Source: DATCBF01 sp964401995
GTDB taxonomy: Bacteria; Actinomycetota; Thermoleophilia; Solirubrobacterales; 70-9
DNA: 64,000 bases
Reading direction: 5' to 3'
NCBI GenBank assembly: GCA_964401995.1
Contig: CAYOAP010000003.1
Span: 62,001-126,000 of the forward strand
Position numbers and translations under genes: made by a program
Shown: positions 23,065 to 31,955 of the stretch, piece after piece
Numbering within the stretch: the first letter of the stretch is position 1
How the letters are laid out: each line of letters starts with the position of its first letter
The notes under the pieces: model-generated
Told to the model about the DNA's origin: nothing
The model's input: only the letters and a program-made list of their open reading frames with translations
Databases searched by the model: none

Positions 23065-25007
23065 AGCTCGATCTGGGAGCCGAGGGTGACGGTGCGCTCG
23101 CCCGGCAGCTGGAAGTAGTCGACCGGGCTGGCGGCGTTGCGCGCCATCGCGACGAAGAGGCGCTTGCGCCAGCGCGCCATGCCGGGGGCGGCGGTCGGGG
23201 TGATCGAGATCTGGGAGAGAAAATAGACGGCCCCGGCGACGTCGATCTCGCACTCGAGCCCGGTTTCCTCGGCCAGCTCCAGCAGGCGGGGGACGTTGGG
23301 CGAGTCCTGGAAGCCGAAACGGGCGGTCAGGTGGCTGATGCCGTCGTCCTCGTAGCCGAGGCTGTCGACGACCAGCCGTTCGGACTCGGGCACGTAGGGG
23401 GCTTTGGTCGTCTCGATCGAGATGATCACAACCGCCTCGTGCACGACGCCGCTGTGCTCGACCCCGGCCCGCAGCGCCAGCGGCGTCGTTTCGCGGCGGG
23501 CGTTGAGGTAGACGGCGGTGCCGGGAACGCGGGCCGGCGGCGGGTCCATCGCCCGCAGCTCCTCGACGAAGGAGCGCAGCGACCCCTCCTCCTCAATCCG
23601 AGTGGCGCGAACCGTCTCGCTGCCGCGCTTCCAGGTGCTGAGGATGGCGAACATCGCGGCGCCGACCGAGAGCGGGAACCAGCCGCCGTGGGCGGCCTTG
23701 GTCAGGTTGGCGCCGAGGAAGGCGAGGTCGACGGTGAAGAAGACGGCGGCGCCGAGCCCCACCAGCCAGCCCGGTTTGTGCCAGAGCGAGCGAGCAACGA
23801 CGAGGAAGAGCAGGGTGTCGACGGTGATCGTGCCGGTGACGGCGATCCCGTAGGCGGAGGCGAGCCGGGTCGAGGACTCAAAGCCGAGCACGAGCGCGAC
23901 CACGGCGGCGAACAGCGCCCAGTTGATCGCCGGCACGTAGACCTGGCCGATCTCCCGGGCCGAGGTGTGGCGGATCGTCAGCCGTGGCAGGAAGCCGAGC
24001 TGGACCGCCTGGCGGGTGACCGAGAAGGCGCCGGAGATGACCGACTGCGAGGCGATCACCGTCGCCACCGTCGCCAGCACCACCATCGGGATCCGGCCCC
24101 AGTGCGGGATCAGGAGGAAGAACGGGTTGTCGATCGCGCTCGGCGTGTCGAGGATCAGCGAGCCCTGGCCCATGTAGTTGAGGGTCAGGGCGGGGAAGAC
24201 GACGAAGAACCAGGCGCGGCTGATCGGGGCCCGCCCGAAATGGCCCATGTCGGCATAGAGCGCCTCGGCGCCGGTGATCGTCAGCACGATCGCGCCGAGC
24301 GAGATGAAGGCGATGCCGGGGTGGCTGCCGAAGAACTCGACGCCGTAGGTCGGCGAGAGCGCCTTCAGGATCGCCGGGTGGGCAGCCACCCGGCCCAGCC
24401 CGGCGGCGGCGATCACTGCGAACCAGACCACCATCACCGGGCCGAAGACGCGGCCGATCACGTGGGTGCCGAAGCGCTGGATCGCAAAGAGGCCGGTCAG
24501 CACCGCGATCGTGATCGGCAGGACCAGCGACTCCAGGCTCGGCACCGCCACCTTCACCCCCTCGACGGCAGAGAGGACCGAGATCGCCGGGGTGATGATC
24601 CCGTCGCCGTAGAAGAGGGCGACGCCGAACATGCCGAGCGCGATCAGCAGCGCCTTGACGTTTTTGCGGCGCAGCGTCACCCCCTCGATCAGGGCGATCA
24701 GGGCCAGGATCCCGCCCTCGCCGTCGTTGTCGGCGCGCATGATGAAGAGGACGAACTCGATCGAGACGATCAGCGTGATTGACCAGAAGACGAGCGAGAT
24801 CACGCCGAAGACGTCGACTTCGGTCGGCTTCACCGCCTGGTGGTCGGAGGAGAAGACGGTCTGCAACGCGTAGAGCGGGCTGGTGCCGATATCGCCGAAG
24901 ACGACGCCGAGCGCGCCGAGGGCGAGCACCGCCATGCCAAGCTGGCGGTGGGAGGGCCGGGAAGCCGGCGTCGGGGAGGGCGCGGCTTTGGCCATCGAAG
25001 AGGGCAT
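23061..25007 (-). CDS. kup: Kup-type potassium uptake protein
   Basis: A 648-residue transporter of the KUP/HAK/KT family, with about 12 membrane helices and a soluble C-terminal domain of around 170 residues. The opening LGVVFGDIGTSPLYALQTVF is the family signature, and FYGDGIITPAISVLSAVEG follows at about 105-123. It imports K+ in symport with H+. A minus-strand frame continues far upstream but is antisense to the MFS gene. The ATG at 25007 is used; an in-frame ATG at 24995 has a better-spaced GGGAG ribosome site and may be the true start. Confidence 0.93.
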   Translation of the reverse strand: MPSSMAKAAPSPTPASRPSHRQLGMAVLALGALGVVFGDIGTSPLYALQTVFSSDHQAVKPTEVDVFGVISLVFWSITLIVSIEFVLFIMRADNDGEGGILALIALIEGVTLRRKNVKALLIALGMFGVALFYGDGIITPAISVLSAVEGVKVAVPSLESLVLPITIAVLTGLFAIQRFGTHVIGRVFGPVMVVWFAVIAAAGLGRVAAHPAILKALSPTYGVEFFGSHPGIAFISLGAIVLTITGAEALYADMGHFGRAPISRAWFFVVFPALTLNYMGQGSLILDTPSAIDNPFFLLIPHWGRIPMVVLATVATVIASQSVISGAFSVTRQAVQLGFLPRLTIRHTSAREIGQVYVPAINWALFAAVVALVLGFESSTRLASAYGIAVTGTITVDTLLFLVVARSLWHKPGWLVGLGAAVFFTVDLAFLGANLTKAAHGGWFPLSVGAAMFAILSTWKRGSETVRATRIEEEGSLRSFVEELRAMDPPPARVPGTAVYLNARRETTPLALRAGVEHSGVVHEAVVIISIETTKAPYVPESERLVVDSLGYEDDGISHLTARFGFQDSPNVPRLLELAEETGLECEIDVAGAVYFLSQISITPTAAPGMARWRKRLFVAMARNAASPVDYFQLPGERTVTLGSQIEL

Positions 25008-25049
25008 TCTCCCAGCATCCGAACAGGAGCCGCGAACCGCCGCGTTCGC

Positions 25050-25055
25050 TAGCTT
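25050..25055 (+). promoter_or_regulatory. leaderless-type -10 box for the MFS exporter
   Basis: TAGCTT, six bases before the ATG at 25062. Confidence 0.5.
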
Positions 25056-25061
25056 GCTGAG

Positions 25062-26513
25062 ATGAGCGCCACCGCCACAGATGCCCGCGACAAACGCTGG
25101 ATCGCCCTGATCCTGCTCTGCGTCGCCCAGTTCGTCGTCGTCCTCGACGCCTCGATCGTCAACGTCGCCCTGCCGACGATCGGCAGCGCGCTCCACTTCA
25201 CCGAGAGCAACCTGCCCTGGGTCGTCAACGCCTACGTCCTCACCTTCGGCGGCTTCCTGCTGCTGGGCGGGCGGATGGCCGACCTGCTCGGCCGCCGCCG
25301 CGTCTTCATCGCCGGGCTGATCATCTTCGCCCTCGCCTCGCTGGCGGGCGGGCTGGCGACCAACGCCGGCCAGCTGATCGCCGCCCGCGCCGTCCAGGGG
25401 CTGGGCGCGGCCACCCTCTCCCCCGCGGCGCTCTCGATCGTCGCCACCACCTTCCGCGACGGGGCCGAGCGCAACAAAGCCCTCGGCATCTGGGGCGCCG
25501 TTGCCGGCAGCGGCGGCGCGGCGGGCGTCCTGCTCGGCGGCGTCCTCACCGACGGCCTCGGCTGGCAGTGGGTGCTCTGGGTCAACGTCCCGATCGGCCT
25601 GATCGCCGCCGCGATCGCCCCCAGCCTGATCGCCGAGAGCCACGCCGAAGCCGAGACCCGCACCTTCGACGTCGCCGGCGCCGTCACCATCACCGGCGGC
25701 CTCTCGACCTTGGTCTACGCCCTGGTCGACGCCAACAGCGCCGGCTGGGGATCGACCCAGACCATCGTCCTGCTCGCCGTCGCGGTGGCGCTGCTGGCCG
25801 CCTTCGTCGTGATCGAGAGCCGCTCGAAGGCGCCGCTGGTGCCGTTCTCGATCTTCAGCATCCGCACCGTCACCGGCGCCGACGTCGTCGGCCTGATGGT
25901 CGGCGCCTCGCTGTTCTCGATGTTCTTCTTCATCTCGCTCTACATGCAGCAGGTGCTCGGCTACAGCGCGATCCGGGCCGGCCTCTCCTACCTGCCGCTG
26001 GCGGTCTCGATCATCCTCTCGGCCGGCATCGCCTCCGCCTTGGTGACCCGGATCGGGTTCAGGCCGGTGCTCGCCACCGGCCTGGTCTTGATCGGCGCCG
26101 GCCTGCTCTGGTTCTCCCAGATCTCCGTCCACGGCACCTTCCTCAGCGACATCCTCGGCCCCTCGCTGTTGGCAGCGGTCGGCCTCGGCTTCTCCTTCGT
26201 GCCGGTGACGATCGCCGCCGTCTCCGGCGTGCCCGATCGCGAGCAGGGCCTGGCCAGCGGGCTGATCAACACCGCCCAGCAGGTCGGCGGCGCGCTCGGC
26301 CTGGCGATCCTCTCGGCGGTCTCGATCTCGATCACCGGCAGCTCGCACGACCCCGCCGTCCTCACCGAAGGCTTTCAGTCGGCCTTCCTCGTCGGCGCCG
26401 GCTTCGCCGGGCTCGGCCTGCTGGCGACGCTGCTGCTGATCCGCGGCAGCGACAGCCGCGCCCACGTGGCGCTCGGCGACGGCGAGGCCGCAGGGCCGCC
26501 CGCCTCGGCCTGA
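25062..26513 (+). CDS. MFS exporter of the DHA2 (EmrB/QacA) family
   Basis: A 483-residue drug:H+ antiporter-type permease with about 14 membrane helices. Motif D1-like LDASIVNVALPTIG is at about 28-41, motif A (GRMADLLGRRRVF) at 69-81, and motif C-like GGAAGVLLGGVLTDGLGWQWVLWVN at 145-169. Such proteins export drugs, dyes or metabolites. It is divergent from kup and directly upstream of a two-component system (26 bases), which may control it. Confidence 0.9.
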   Translation: MSATATDARDKRWIALILLCVAQFVVVLDASIVNVALPTIGSALHFTESNLPWVVNAYVLTFGGFLLLGGRMADLLGRRRVFIAGLIIFALASLAGGLATNAGQLIAARAVQGLGAATLSPAALSIVATTFRDGAERNKALGIWGAVAGSGGAAGVLLGGVLTDGLGWQWVLWVNVPIGLIAAAIAPSLIAESHAEAETRTFDVAGAVTITGGLSTLVYALVDANSAGWGSTQTIVLLAVAVALLAAFVVIESRSKAPLVPFSIFSIRTVTGADVVGLMVGASLFSMFFFISLYMQQVLGYSAIRAGLSYLPLAVSIILSAGIASALVTRIGFRPVLATGLVLIGAGLLWFSQISVHGTFLSDILGPSLLAAVGLGFSFVPVTIAAVSGVPDREQGLASGLINTAQQVGGALGLAILSAVSISITGSSHDPAVLTEGFQSAFLVGAGFAGLGLLATLLLIRGSDSRAHVALGDGEAAGPPASA

Positions 26514-26527
26514 GCAGCGGGCGCGGC

Positions 26528-26533
26528 TAGCAT
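26528..26533 (+). promoter_or_regulatory. leaderless-type -10 box for the response regulator
   Basis: TAGCAT, six bases before the ATG at 26540 in the gap after the MFS gene. Confidence 0.45.
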
Positions 26534-26539
26534 CGGGGA

Positions 26540-27211
26540 ATGGAGATCCTGGTCGTCGAGGATGAGCAGGCGATCGCCGACTTCCTCAAGCGTGGGCTTG
26601 AGGCGGAGGGCTACGGCGCCACCGTGGCTGCCGACGGGGTCGAGGGAGAGCGCCAGGCGCTGGCCGGCGGGGCCGATCTGGTGATCCTCGACCGAATGCT
26701 GCCGGGACGCGACGGGATCGAGGTGCTGGCGGCGATCCGGGAAGCGAAGCCGGCGCTGCCGGTGATCGTGCTGACCGCGAAGGGGGAGGTCGCCGACCGG
26801 GTCGAGGGCCTCGACCGCGGCGCGACCGACTACATGACCAAGCCCTTCTCCTTCGCGGAGCTGCTCGCCCGGATCAGGGCCCGCCTGCGCCAGCCGGGCG
26901 AAGAGCCGGCGACGGTGCTCGAGGCGGCGGGCCTGCGGCTCGACCTGCTCGCCCGCCGGGTCGAGCGCGGCGAGCTCTCGGTCCGCCTGCCCGAGCGCGA
27001 GGCCGAGCTGCTCGCCTACCTGATGCGCCGCCCGGGGCAGGTCTGCACACGGGAGGAGCTGCTCGCCTCGGTCTGGGGCTACGACCATGACCCCGGCACC
27101 AACATCGTCCAGGTCTACGTCGGCTACCTGCGGCGGCGGCTGGGGCGGGAGGGCGCGCCCGCCCCGATCGAGACGATCCGCTCGGTCGGCTACCGGCTGG
27201 GCTCGGGATGA
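26540..27211 (+). CDS. OmpR/PhoB-family response regulator
   Basis: A 223-residue response regulator. Receiver domain: acidic pair VVEDEQ, phospho-acceptor Asp in LVILDRMLPGRDG (about residue 51), Thr in VLTAKG and Lys in MTKPFSF. A winged-helix DNA-binding domain follows (about 130-222) with REELLASVWGYDHDPGTNIV and VGYLRRRLG. Partner of the kinase that follows; the genes overlap by four bases. The signal is unknown. Its promoter appears leaderless. Confidence 0.93.
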   Translation: MEILVVEDEQAIADFLKRGLEAEGYGATVAADGVEGERQALAGGADLVILDRMLPGRDGIEVLAAIREAKPALPVIVLTAKGEVADRVEGLDRGATDYMTKPFSFAELLARIRARLRQPGEEPATVLEAAGLRLDLLARRVERGELSVRLPEREAELLAYLMRRPGQVCTREELLASVWGYDHDPGTNIVQVYVGYLRRRLGREGAPAPIETIRSVGYRLGSG

Positions 27212-28341
27212 GGGGGGCGTGGGAGCGGCTTGGCCTGCGCGGCAGGCTGGCGCTCTCGATCGCCGCGATCGTCCTCTCCGCCTTCGCCGTCGTCTTCGTC
27301 GCCGTCCGCCACGAGATGGGCGACGAGTCGGGGGTGATCAAGCACGAGGAGGGGCGCGAGGCGAGCGGGCTCTCGCCTCCGGGCGCCGAGCCCGGCGAGG
27401 CCGCGGCGCTCTCGCCCGTCTCCGACGCCCAGGCCGAGGTCGAGCGAACCTTCCTGATCGCCGGCGCCCTGACCCTGGCGGCGGCGTTGCTGGCCGGCTA
27501 CCTGGTGGCGGCGCGGACCGCGGCGCCATTGCGGCGGATGGCGGCGACCGCGGCCGCCGTCGACGGCGGCGACCTGACCCCGCGGATCAGGGTCGAGCCC
27601 TCGGCCGCGGTCGAGGTCCGCGCCCTGGCCGAATCCTTCGACCGCATGCTCGACCGCCTCGATGGCGCCTTCTCGCGCCAGCGCGGCTTCGTCTCCGACG
27701 CCTCGCATGAGCTGCGCACGCCGCTGACCGCGATCCGCGGCCAGCTCGAGGTGCTTGCCCGCGACGACTCACCAGGAGCCGAGGAGGTGCGGCGGGTGGA
27801 GGCGACGGTCCGGATCGAGATGGCGCGGATGGAACGGCTGGTCGACGATCTGCTCACCCTGGCCCGGCTTGACGAGGACGTGCCGCTGCAGCGGGTCGGG
27901 ATCGCGCTCGACCCCTTCATCCGGGGCCTCGCCGAGGAAGAGTCGCCGGCCGCCGCCGAGCTCGCCGAGCTGGCCGCCGGCACGCTTCGAGCCGACCCCG
28001 ACCGCCTCACCCAGGTGATCCGCAACCTGCTCGCCAATGCCCGCCGCCACGCTGGGCCAGGGGGACGGGTGGTGATCTCCTCGCAGGCTGACGGCGGCAG
28101 GGTCACGATCAGAGTCGATGACGACGGGCCCGGGATCGACCCGGCCGAGCGCGAGCGAGTCTTCGACCGCTTCCACCGCAGCGAGCCGGGGCGGGACCGC
28201 CACAGCGGCGGCAGCGGCCTCGGCCTGGCGATCGCCCGCTCGATCGTCGAGCTGCACGACGGCCGGATCTGGATTGAAGACTCACCGCTCGGCGGCGCCC
28301 GGGTGGCTTTCGAGCTGGGCGGCTTCGAGGCAGGCGCTTAG
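27208..28341 (+). CDS. sensor histidine kinase
   Basis: A 377-residue membrane kinase. Two transmembrane helices (about 14-32 and 80-100) enclose a short extracytoplasmic loop of some 45 residues; a HAMP linker follows. The HisKA box is DASHELRTPLTAIRG (His near 168), and the ATPase domain shows IRNLLANARRHAG (N box), DDGPGID and GGSGLGLAIARS. The small sensor loop suggests it senses membrane stress or a partner protein. Its 3' end shares four bases (TTAG) with the convergent DoxX-Rieske gene. Confidence 0.93.
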   Translation: MRGAWERLGLRGRLALSIAAIVLSAFAVVFVAVRHEMGDESGVIKHEEGREASGLSPPGAEPGEAAALSPVSDAQAEVERTFLIAGALTLAAALLAGYLVAARTAAPLRRMAATAAAVDGGDLTPRIRVEPSAAVEVRALAESFDRMLDRLDGAFSRQRGFVSDASHELRTPLTAIRGQLEVLARDDSPGAEEVRRVEATVRIEMARMERLVDDLLTLARLDEDVPLQRVGIALDPFIRGLAEEESPAAAELAELAAGTLRADPDRLTQVIRNLLANARRHAGPGGRVVISSQADGGRVTIRVDDDGPGIDPAERERVFDRFHRSEPGRDRHSGGSGLGLAIARSIVELHDGRIWIEDSPLGGARVAFELGGFEAGA

Positions 28342-29408
28342 CTCGGAACCGCGTAGATCTGGCCACCGGATTCGACGACCTGTCTTGGCGCCAGGCCGCT
28401 CGGCGGCGGGCCGGCGATCACTTCGCCGGTTTCGGCGCTGTACTCGCCGCCGTGGCAGGGGCAGACGATGACGCCGCCTTCATAGCCGACCGTGCAGCCG
28501 GCGTGGGTGCAGACGGCGCTGAAGGCTTTGAGGTTGCCGGCGGAGTCGCGGATCAAGATGTCGGCCGAGCCGTCGGCGGGGTCGGGGTAGGTCGCCGCCT
28601 GGCCGCTGGGCAGGCGGTTGGCGGGACCGAGCTTGACCGCGCCCGCGGGCAGCGACGGCCCGCTCGGCGTCGCCCCTCCCGCGCCAGAGGAGGTCTGCGA
28701 TGCGCCCGCGCCGGCGGCAGGCGGCGGCGATCCGCCGGCGCCCGAGTTCGCGCCGCCGGCGCCACCCGAGCCGGCGGTCAAGGTTCGTGGCGCCTTGTAA
28801 GAGCCCTTGAGCAGGGCTGAGACACCGGCGATCGCCAGCGCGAGGCCGGCGAACTCAGCCAGCAGGGCGCGCCGGGTCGAGGCGCTCGCCGCCGCGCCCG
28901 CCGGCGCCTCGGCGGCGGGCCGCAAGCTGGTGCGGCGGGCGGTCGCCGCGGACGGATGCCACTCGACGTTGTCGAGCGCGGGCTGGCCCTCGCTGCCGGC
29001 CAGGACAAAGGGAAGCCAGGCAAAGGTGAAGACGAGGTCGGGGCCGAGGAAGTAAGGGGTCGTGTGCCAGCTGGCGGTGAGGAAGAGGATGAAGTTGAGC
29101 GCCATGCCGCCGGCGGCGGCGAGCCGGGTGAAGAGGCCGGCGGTGACCAGCAAGCCGATCAGGATCTCGGTGATCGCCACCCCGACCCCGGCCAGCTCCG
29201 GATGCGGCAGGGCGAACGCGCGCAGCAGGAAGCCGCCGGGAGTGCCGGCGGCGAAACCGTGCAGCTGGGTGCCGATGTAGGTGGAGGCGCCGGCGTGGAG
29301 GAAGCCGGGATCGCTCAGCTTCTGCACGCCGGCGTAGACGAAGGTGGCGCCGAGGAAGAGCCGCAGGGGGAACAGCGCCAGGCCGGGGGTGAGTGTCTTC
29401 GCCCGCAT
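28338..29408 (-). CDS. DoxX-like membrane protein fused to a Rieske iron-sulfur domain
   Basis: A 356-residue fusion. The N-terminal 130 residues are a DoxX-type four-helix membrane domain (LRLFLGATFVYAGVQKLSD, later GLFTRLAAAGGMALNFILFL). A fifth helix and a Gly/Ala/Ser-rich linker (about 190-260) lead to a C-terminal Rieske [2Fe-2S] domain with CTHAGCTVGYEGG and CPCHGGEYS, both Cys-His pairs intact. DoxX proteins occur in thiosulfate:quinone oxidoreductases and related quinone enzymes, so an outward-facing electron carrier is plausible. ATG at 29408 is preferred to GTG at 29417. Confidence 0.85.
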   Translation of the reverse strand: MRAKTLTPGLALFPLRLFLGATFVYAGVQKLSDPGFLHAGASTYIGTQLHGFAAGTPGGFLLRAFALPHPELAGVGVAITEILIGLLVTAGLFTRLAAAGGMALNFILFLTASWHTTPYFLGPDLVFTFAWLPFVLAGSEGQPALDNVEWHPSAATARRTSLRPAAEAPAGAAASASTRRALLAEFAGLALAIAGVSALLKGSYKAPRTLTAGSGGAGGANSGAGGSPPPAAGAGASQTSSGAGGATPSGPSLPAGAVKLGPANRLPSGQAATYPDPADGSADILIRDSAGNLKAFSAVCTHAGCTVGYEGGVIVCPCHGGEYSAETGEVIAGPPPSGLAPRQVVESGGQIYAVPS

Positions 29409-29454
29409 CCGCACCACCGTCGAGCCGGCGGCTAAACCTCCGCTCAGAGCAAGA

Positions 29455-29468
29455 TGAGAGATCTCTCA
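29455..29468. promoter_or_regulatory. TGAGA-N4-TCTCA operator candidate, site 1
   Basis: A perfect 14-base palindrome TGAGAGATCTCTCA, centred in the 105-base gap between two divergent genes (about 46 bases from each start). A matching site occurs at 37761 in another divergent gap on the far side of the redox region. Confidence 0.5.
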
Positions 29469-29513
29469 CCAAAGCGTTAGGAAGCGGCAAGCCGGCGCTC
29501 CGAGCATTGCCGT

Positions 29514-30125
29514 GTGTACCAAGCGCAGCCAGCTCCAGCCCGTGACGGCGTCGCCGCCAACGCCCGCCTCACCGGCGGCGCGGCGATTCTGCTGCTGGCG
29601 CTGCTGGCGGTCGAGGGGGCGACAATCCCCTTCCTCGGCCCGCTGGTCGGCCCTCACATCTTCATCGGCATGCTGCTGATCCCGCCGGTCCTGCTCAAGC
29701 TCGGCAGCACCGGCTGGCGCTTCGCCCGCTACTACAGCGGCAACGCCGCCTACCGGCTGAAGGGGCCGCCGAACCTGGTGATGAGGATGCTGGCGCCGGG
29801 CGTCGTGCTCACCACCCTGGCGCTGTTCGCCAGCGGCGTCGCCCTGCTGATCGCCGGGCCCGAGAACGACACCCTCAGCCTCCTGCACAAGGCCAGCTTC
29901 ATCGCCTGGTTCGCGCTGATGGCGATCCACGTCCTCGGCCACGTGCTGGAGCTGCCGGCGCTGGCGCTGCCCGACTGGCGCAAGAGCGGCGGGCGCGAAG
30001 CGGAGCTGTCCGGGGCGGGGCTGAGGCTGACCCTCCTCGCCTCCTCGCTGACCGCCGGCGTCGTCCTCGCTCTGGCGACGATCTCGCTCGCCGGCCCCTG
30101 GCTCTCCCAGGCGGGCGGCGGCTGA
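29514..30125 (+). CDS. four-helix membrane protein, cytochrome-b/DUF4405-like
   Basis: A 203-residue membrane protein with about four to five helices. His residues sit where heme ligands would be expected: GPHIFIGMLLIPPVLLK in helix 2 and LLHKASFIAWFALMAIHVLGHV in helix 4. This spacing resembles DUF4405/cytochrome b561-like proteins, so a membrane di-heme electron carrier is likely but not proved. GTG start. It is divergent from the DoxX-Rieske gene with a shared palindrome, and so probably coregulated with it. Confidence 0.6.
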   Translation: MYQAQPAPARDGVAANARLTGGAAILLLALLAVEGATIPFLGPLVGPHIFIGMLLIPPVLLKLGSTGWRFARYYSGNAAYRLKGPPNLVMRMLAPGVVLTTLALFASGVALLIAGPENDTLSLLHKASFIAWFALMAIHVLGHVLELPALALPDWRKSGGREAELSGAGLRLTLLASSLTAGVVLALATISLAGPWLSQAGGG

Positions 30126-30128
30126 GGC

Positions 30129-30500
30129 TCAGTCGTCGGCGCCGTGGCCGCCGCCTCCACCGCCAGAATCGTCCCCCTGCCTTCCAGCCGGGGAGGCCGG
30201 GACCGGCGGTTCGGGCGGAAGCGCTTCTTCCGGCGGCTGGGCAGGCGGTGGCGGTTCGGCGGGAGGGCTTTCTGACGGGCCGCCCTGCCGCTGGCTGTGC
30301 TCGTGGCGGTGACGGTGGCGCCGATGGCCAGGCGCGCCCTCGGCCCGTGCCGGGGCCAGCGCGTCGCCGGCAGAAATCGGTTCGGAGGCGAGCCCGATCT
30401 GGCGGCTGGCGAGGCTGCTGGCGGCAACCGAGACGCCGGCCGCGATCAGGATGCCGAGCAGCGCCAGGCCAACCCAGCGCAGGGTCGCGGGCACCTTCAT
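30129..30500 (-). CDS. anchored Pro/His-rich secreted protein
   Basis: A 123-residue protein with one N-terminal membrane helix (VGLALLGILIAAGVSVAASS), then a low-complexity tail: a basic His patch HRRHRHRHEHSQRQ, a Pro/Glu-rich stretch and a Gly/Asp end (GDDSGGGGGGHGADD). The tail could bind metal. No family is recognised. ATG at 30500 has GGAG eight bases upstream; ATG codons at 30506 and further up are alternatives. It is downstream of the kinase/regulator pair on the opposite side of a short gap. Confidence 0.55.
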   Translation of the reverse strand: MKVPATLRWVGLALLGILIAAGVSVAASSLASRQIGLASEPISAGDALAPARAEGAPGHRRHRHRHEHSQRQGGPSESPPAEPPPPAQPPEEALPPEPPVPASPAGRQGDDSGGGGGGHGADD

Positions 30501-30567
30501 CGGCATCTCCGGCCGCAGAGATTCATCAAGCAAAGGCTAGGACAGCGCGGGTAAAGGCCCGGCAAAC

Positions 30568-31920
30568 TCACGTCTGCCTCCGCCCGGGCCGTGCGCCGGC
30601 GAAGGAGACTGTCGCCCGGGCGCCGCCGCCCTCCACGCTGGCGAGCGCCACCTCGCCGCCCCAGCGCCGGGTCAGCTCGCGGGCGATCGGCAGCCCGAGG
30701 CCGGTGCCGCCGGGGCCGGCCCGGCCGCTGCTGCCACGGCTGAACCGCTCGAAGACCGCCTCCTCCTCGCCGGCGGCCAGGCCGGGCCCCTGGTCGACGA
30801 TCTCGATCTTGGCGGGGCTCGATTCGATCGTCACCGTCGCTCCCGCGGGCGAGTAGTTGATCGCGTTCTCAAGCAGAGCGTCCAGCGCCCGGTCGAGGTC
30901 CGCCGCCGCGCACCAGACGCTGCCGCCCGCAGCCGCGGTGGCGAGGCGCAGGCCGACCTTCCGCTCGCCGGCCGACCGCCGCCAGCGCTCGCCGGCGCGC
31001 TCGGCTGCCGCGGCGAGGTCGACCTCCTCTCCAGGCAGCTCTCGCTCGCCAGCACGGCTGAGGACCAGGAGCTCGTCGACCATCTGGGCCAGCCGGTCGA
31101 CCTCCAACATCCCCGCCTCGACGTCGGCTGCCGCCGGATCGTCGGCCCCAAGCCGGCCGCCTAAGCTCTCCAGCCGCAGCCGCAGCCCGGTCAGGGGCGT
31201 CCGCAGCTGGTGGGAGGCGTCGGCGACGAAGTCCTGCTGCGCCCGCAGCAGCCGCCTGATCCGCCCGGTCATCTCATTGAAGGCCCGCGCCAGCGCGCGC
31301 TGCTCAGCGCTGCCTTCGACATCGACCTGGGAGTCGAGGTCGCCGGTGGCGACGTTGCGCGCCGCCAGGTCGAGGCGGCGGATCGGGCGCGCGATCCGCT
31401 GGGCGACCACGGCGGCGGCGGCGAGGCCCAGCAGCCCGACGACCCCGGCCAGGGCCGCCAGGTCGAGGATCGAGGTCTGGACCGCCTTGTGCACGGCGGC
31501 GACGCTCTGGGTGATGCGGACCGCGCCGGCCCGGCGGCGGTGGCTGAGGACCGGTGCCGCGGTGGCGAGTATTTCCGCGCCCAGGGTCTGGCTGTTGCGG
31601 GTGATCTGCTCGCTGCGGCCGTGCAGCGCGGCCTGGATCTCCGGCCGGTCAGCGTAGCTGCGGCCCGCCGGCGCCCCGGCCGAGTCGGCGAGCAGGCGGC
31701 CGCGGCGGTCGACGACGATGACGCGGCCGCGGACGCTGTCGGCCGAGACGCGGACCAGATGCTCCAGGCCGGAGCGCTGGGCGGGGCCGAGCAGCTCCGA
31801 GGCGGAGGCCGCGACGACCGACGCCTGGCCGGCGGCCTGGCCACGCACCTCGGAGTCGACCCGGTCGCGCAAGCTCACCGCCAGCGGCACGCCGAGGGCG
31901 ATCAGCGCCAGCAGCATCAC
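30568..31920 (-). CDS. sensor histidine kinase with extracytoplasmic sensor domain
   Basis: A kinase of about 450 residues. The first helix (MMLLALIALGVPLAVSL) is followed by a sensor domain of about 130 residues (20-150), a second helix, HAMP, HisKA (DASHQLRTPLTGLRLRL) and an ATPase domain with LLENAINYSP, DQGPGL and GGTGLGLPIA. No ATG or GTG exists upstream of GTG 31920, yet the frame continues back to the regulator gene and would add the family-like SLRATLLLALAYV. The true start may be a rare codon (CTG or GTA). It follows its regulator closely on the same strand. Confidence 0.9.
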   Translation of the reverse strand: MMLLALIALGVPLAVSLRDRVDSEVRGQAAGQASVVAASASELLGPAQRSGLEHLVRVSADSVRGRVIVVDRRGRLLADSAGAPAGRSYADRPEIQAALHGRSEQITRNSQTLGAEILATAAPVLSHRRRAGAVRITQSVAAVHKAVQTSILDLAALAGVVGLLGLAAAAVVAQRIARPIRRLDLAARNVATGDLDSQVDVEGSAEQRALARAFNEMTGRIRRLLRAQQDFVADASHQLRTPLTGLRLRLESLGGRLGADDPAAADVEAGMLEVDRLAQMVDELLVLSRAGERELPGEEVDLAAAAERAGERWRRSAGERKVGLRLATAAAGGSVWCAAADLDRALDALLENAINYSPAGATVTIESSPAKIEIVDQGPGLAAGEEEAVFERFSRGSSGRAGPGGTGLGLPIARELTRRWGGEVALASVEGGGARATVSFAGARPGRRQT

Positions 31921-31955
31921 GTAGGCGAGCGCCAGCAGGAGGGTGGCCCGCAGGC

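Noticed and set aside
25008..26465. Minus-strand open frame extending the kup gene by about 485 residues
   Set aside because: It is antisense to the MFS exporter, has a low-complexity Asp/Gly/Arg composition, and the family start is at 25007.
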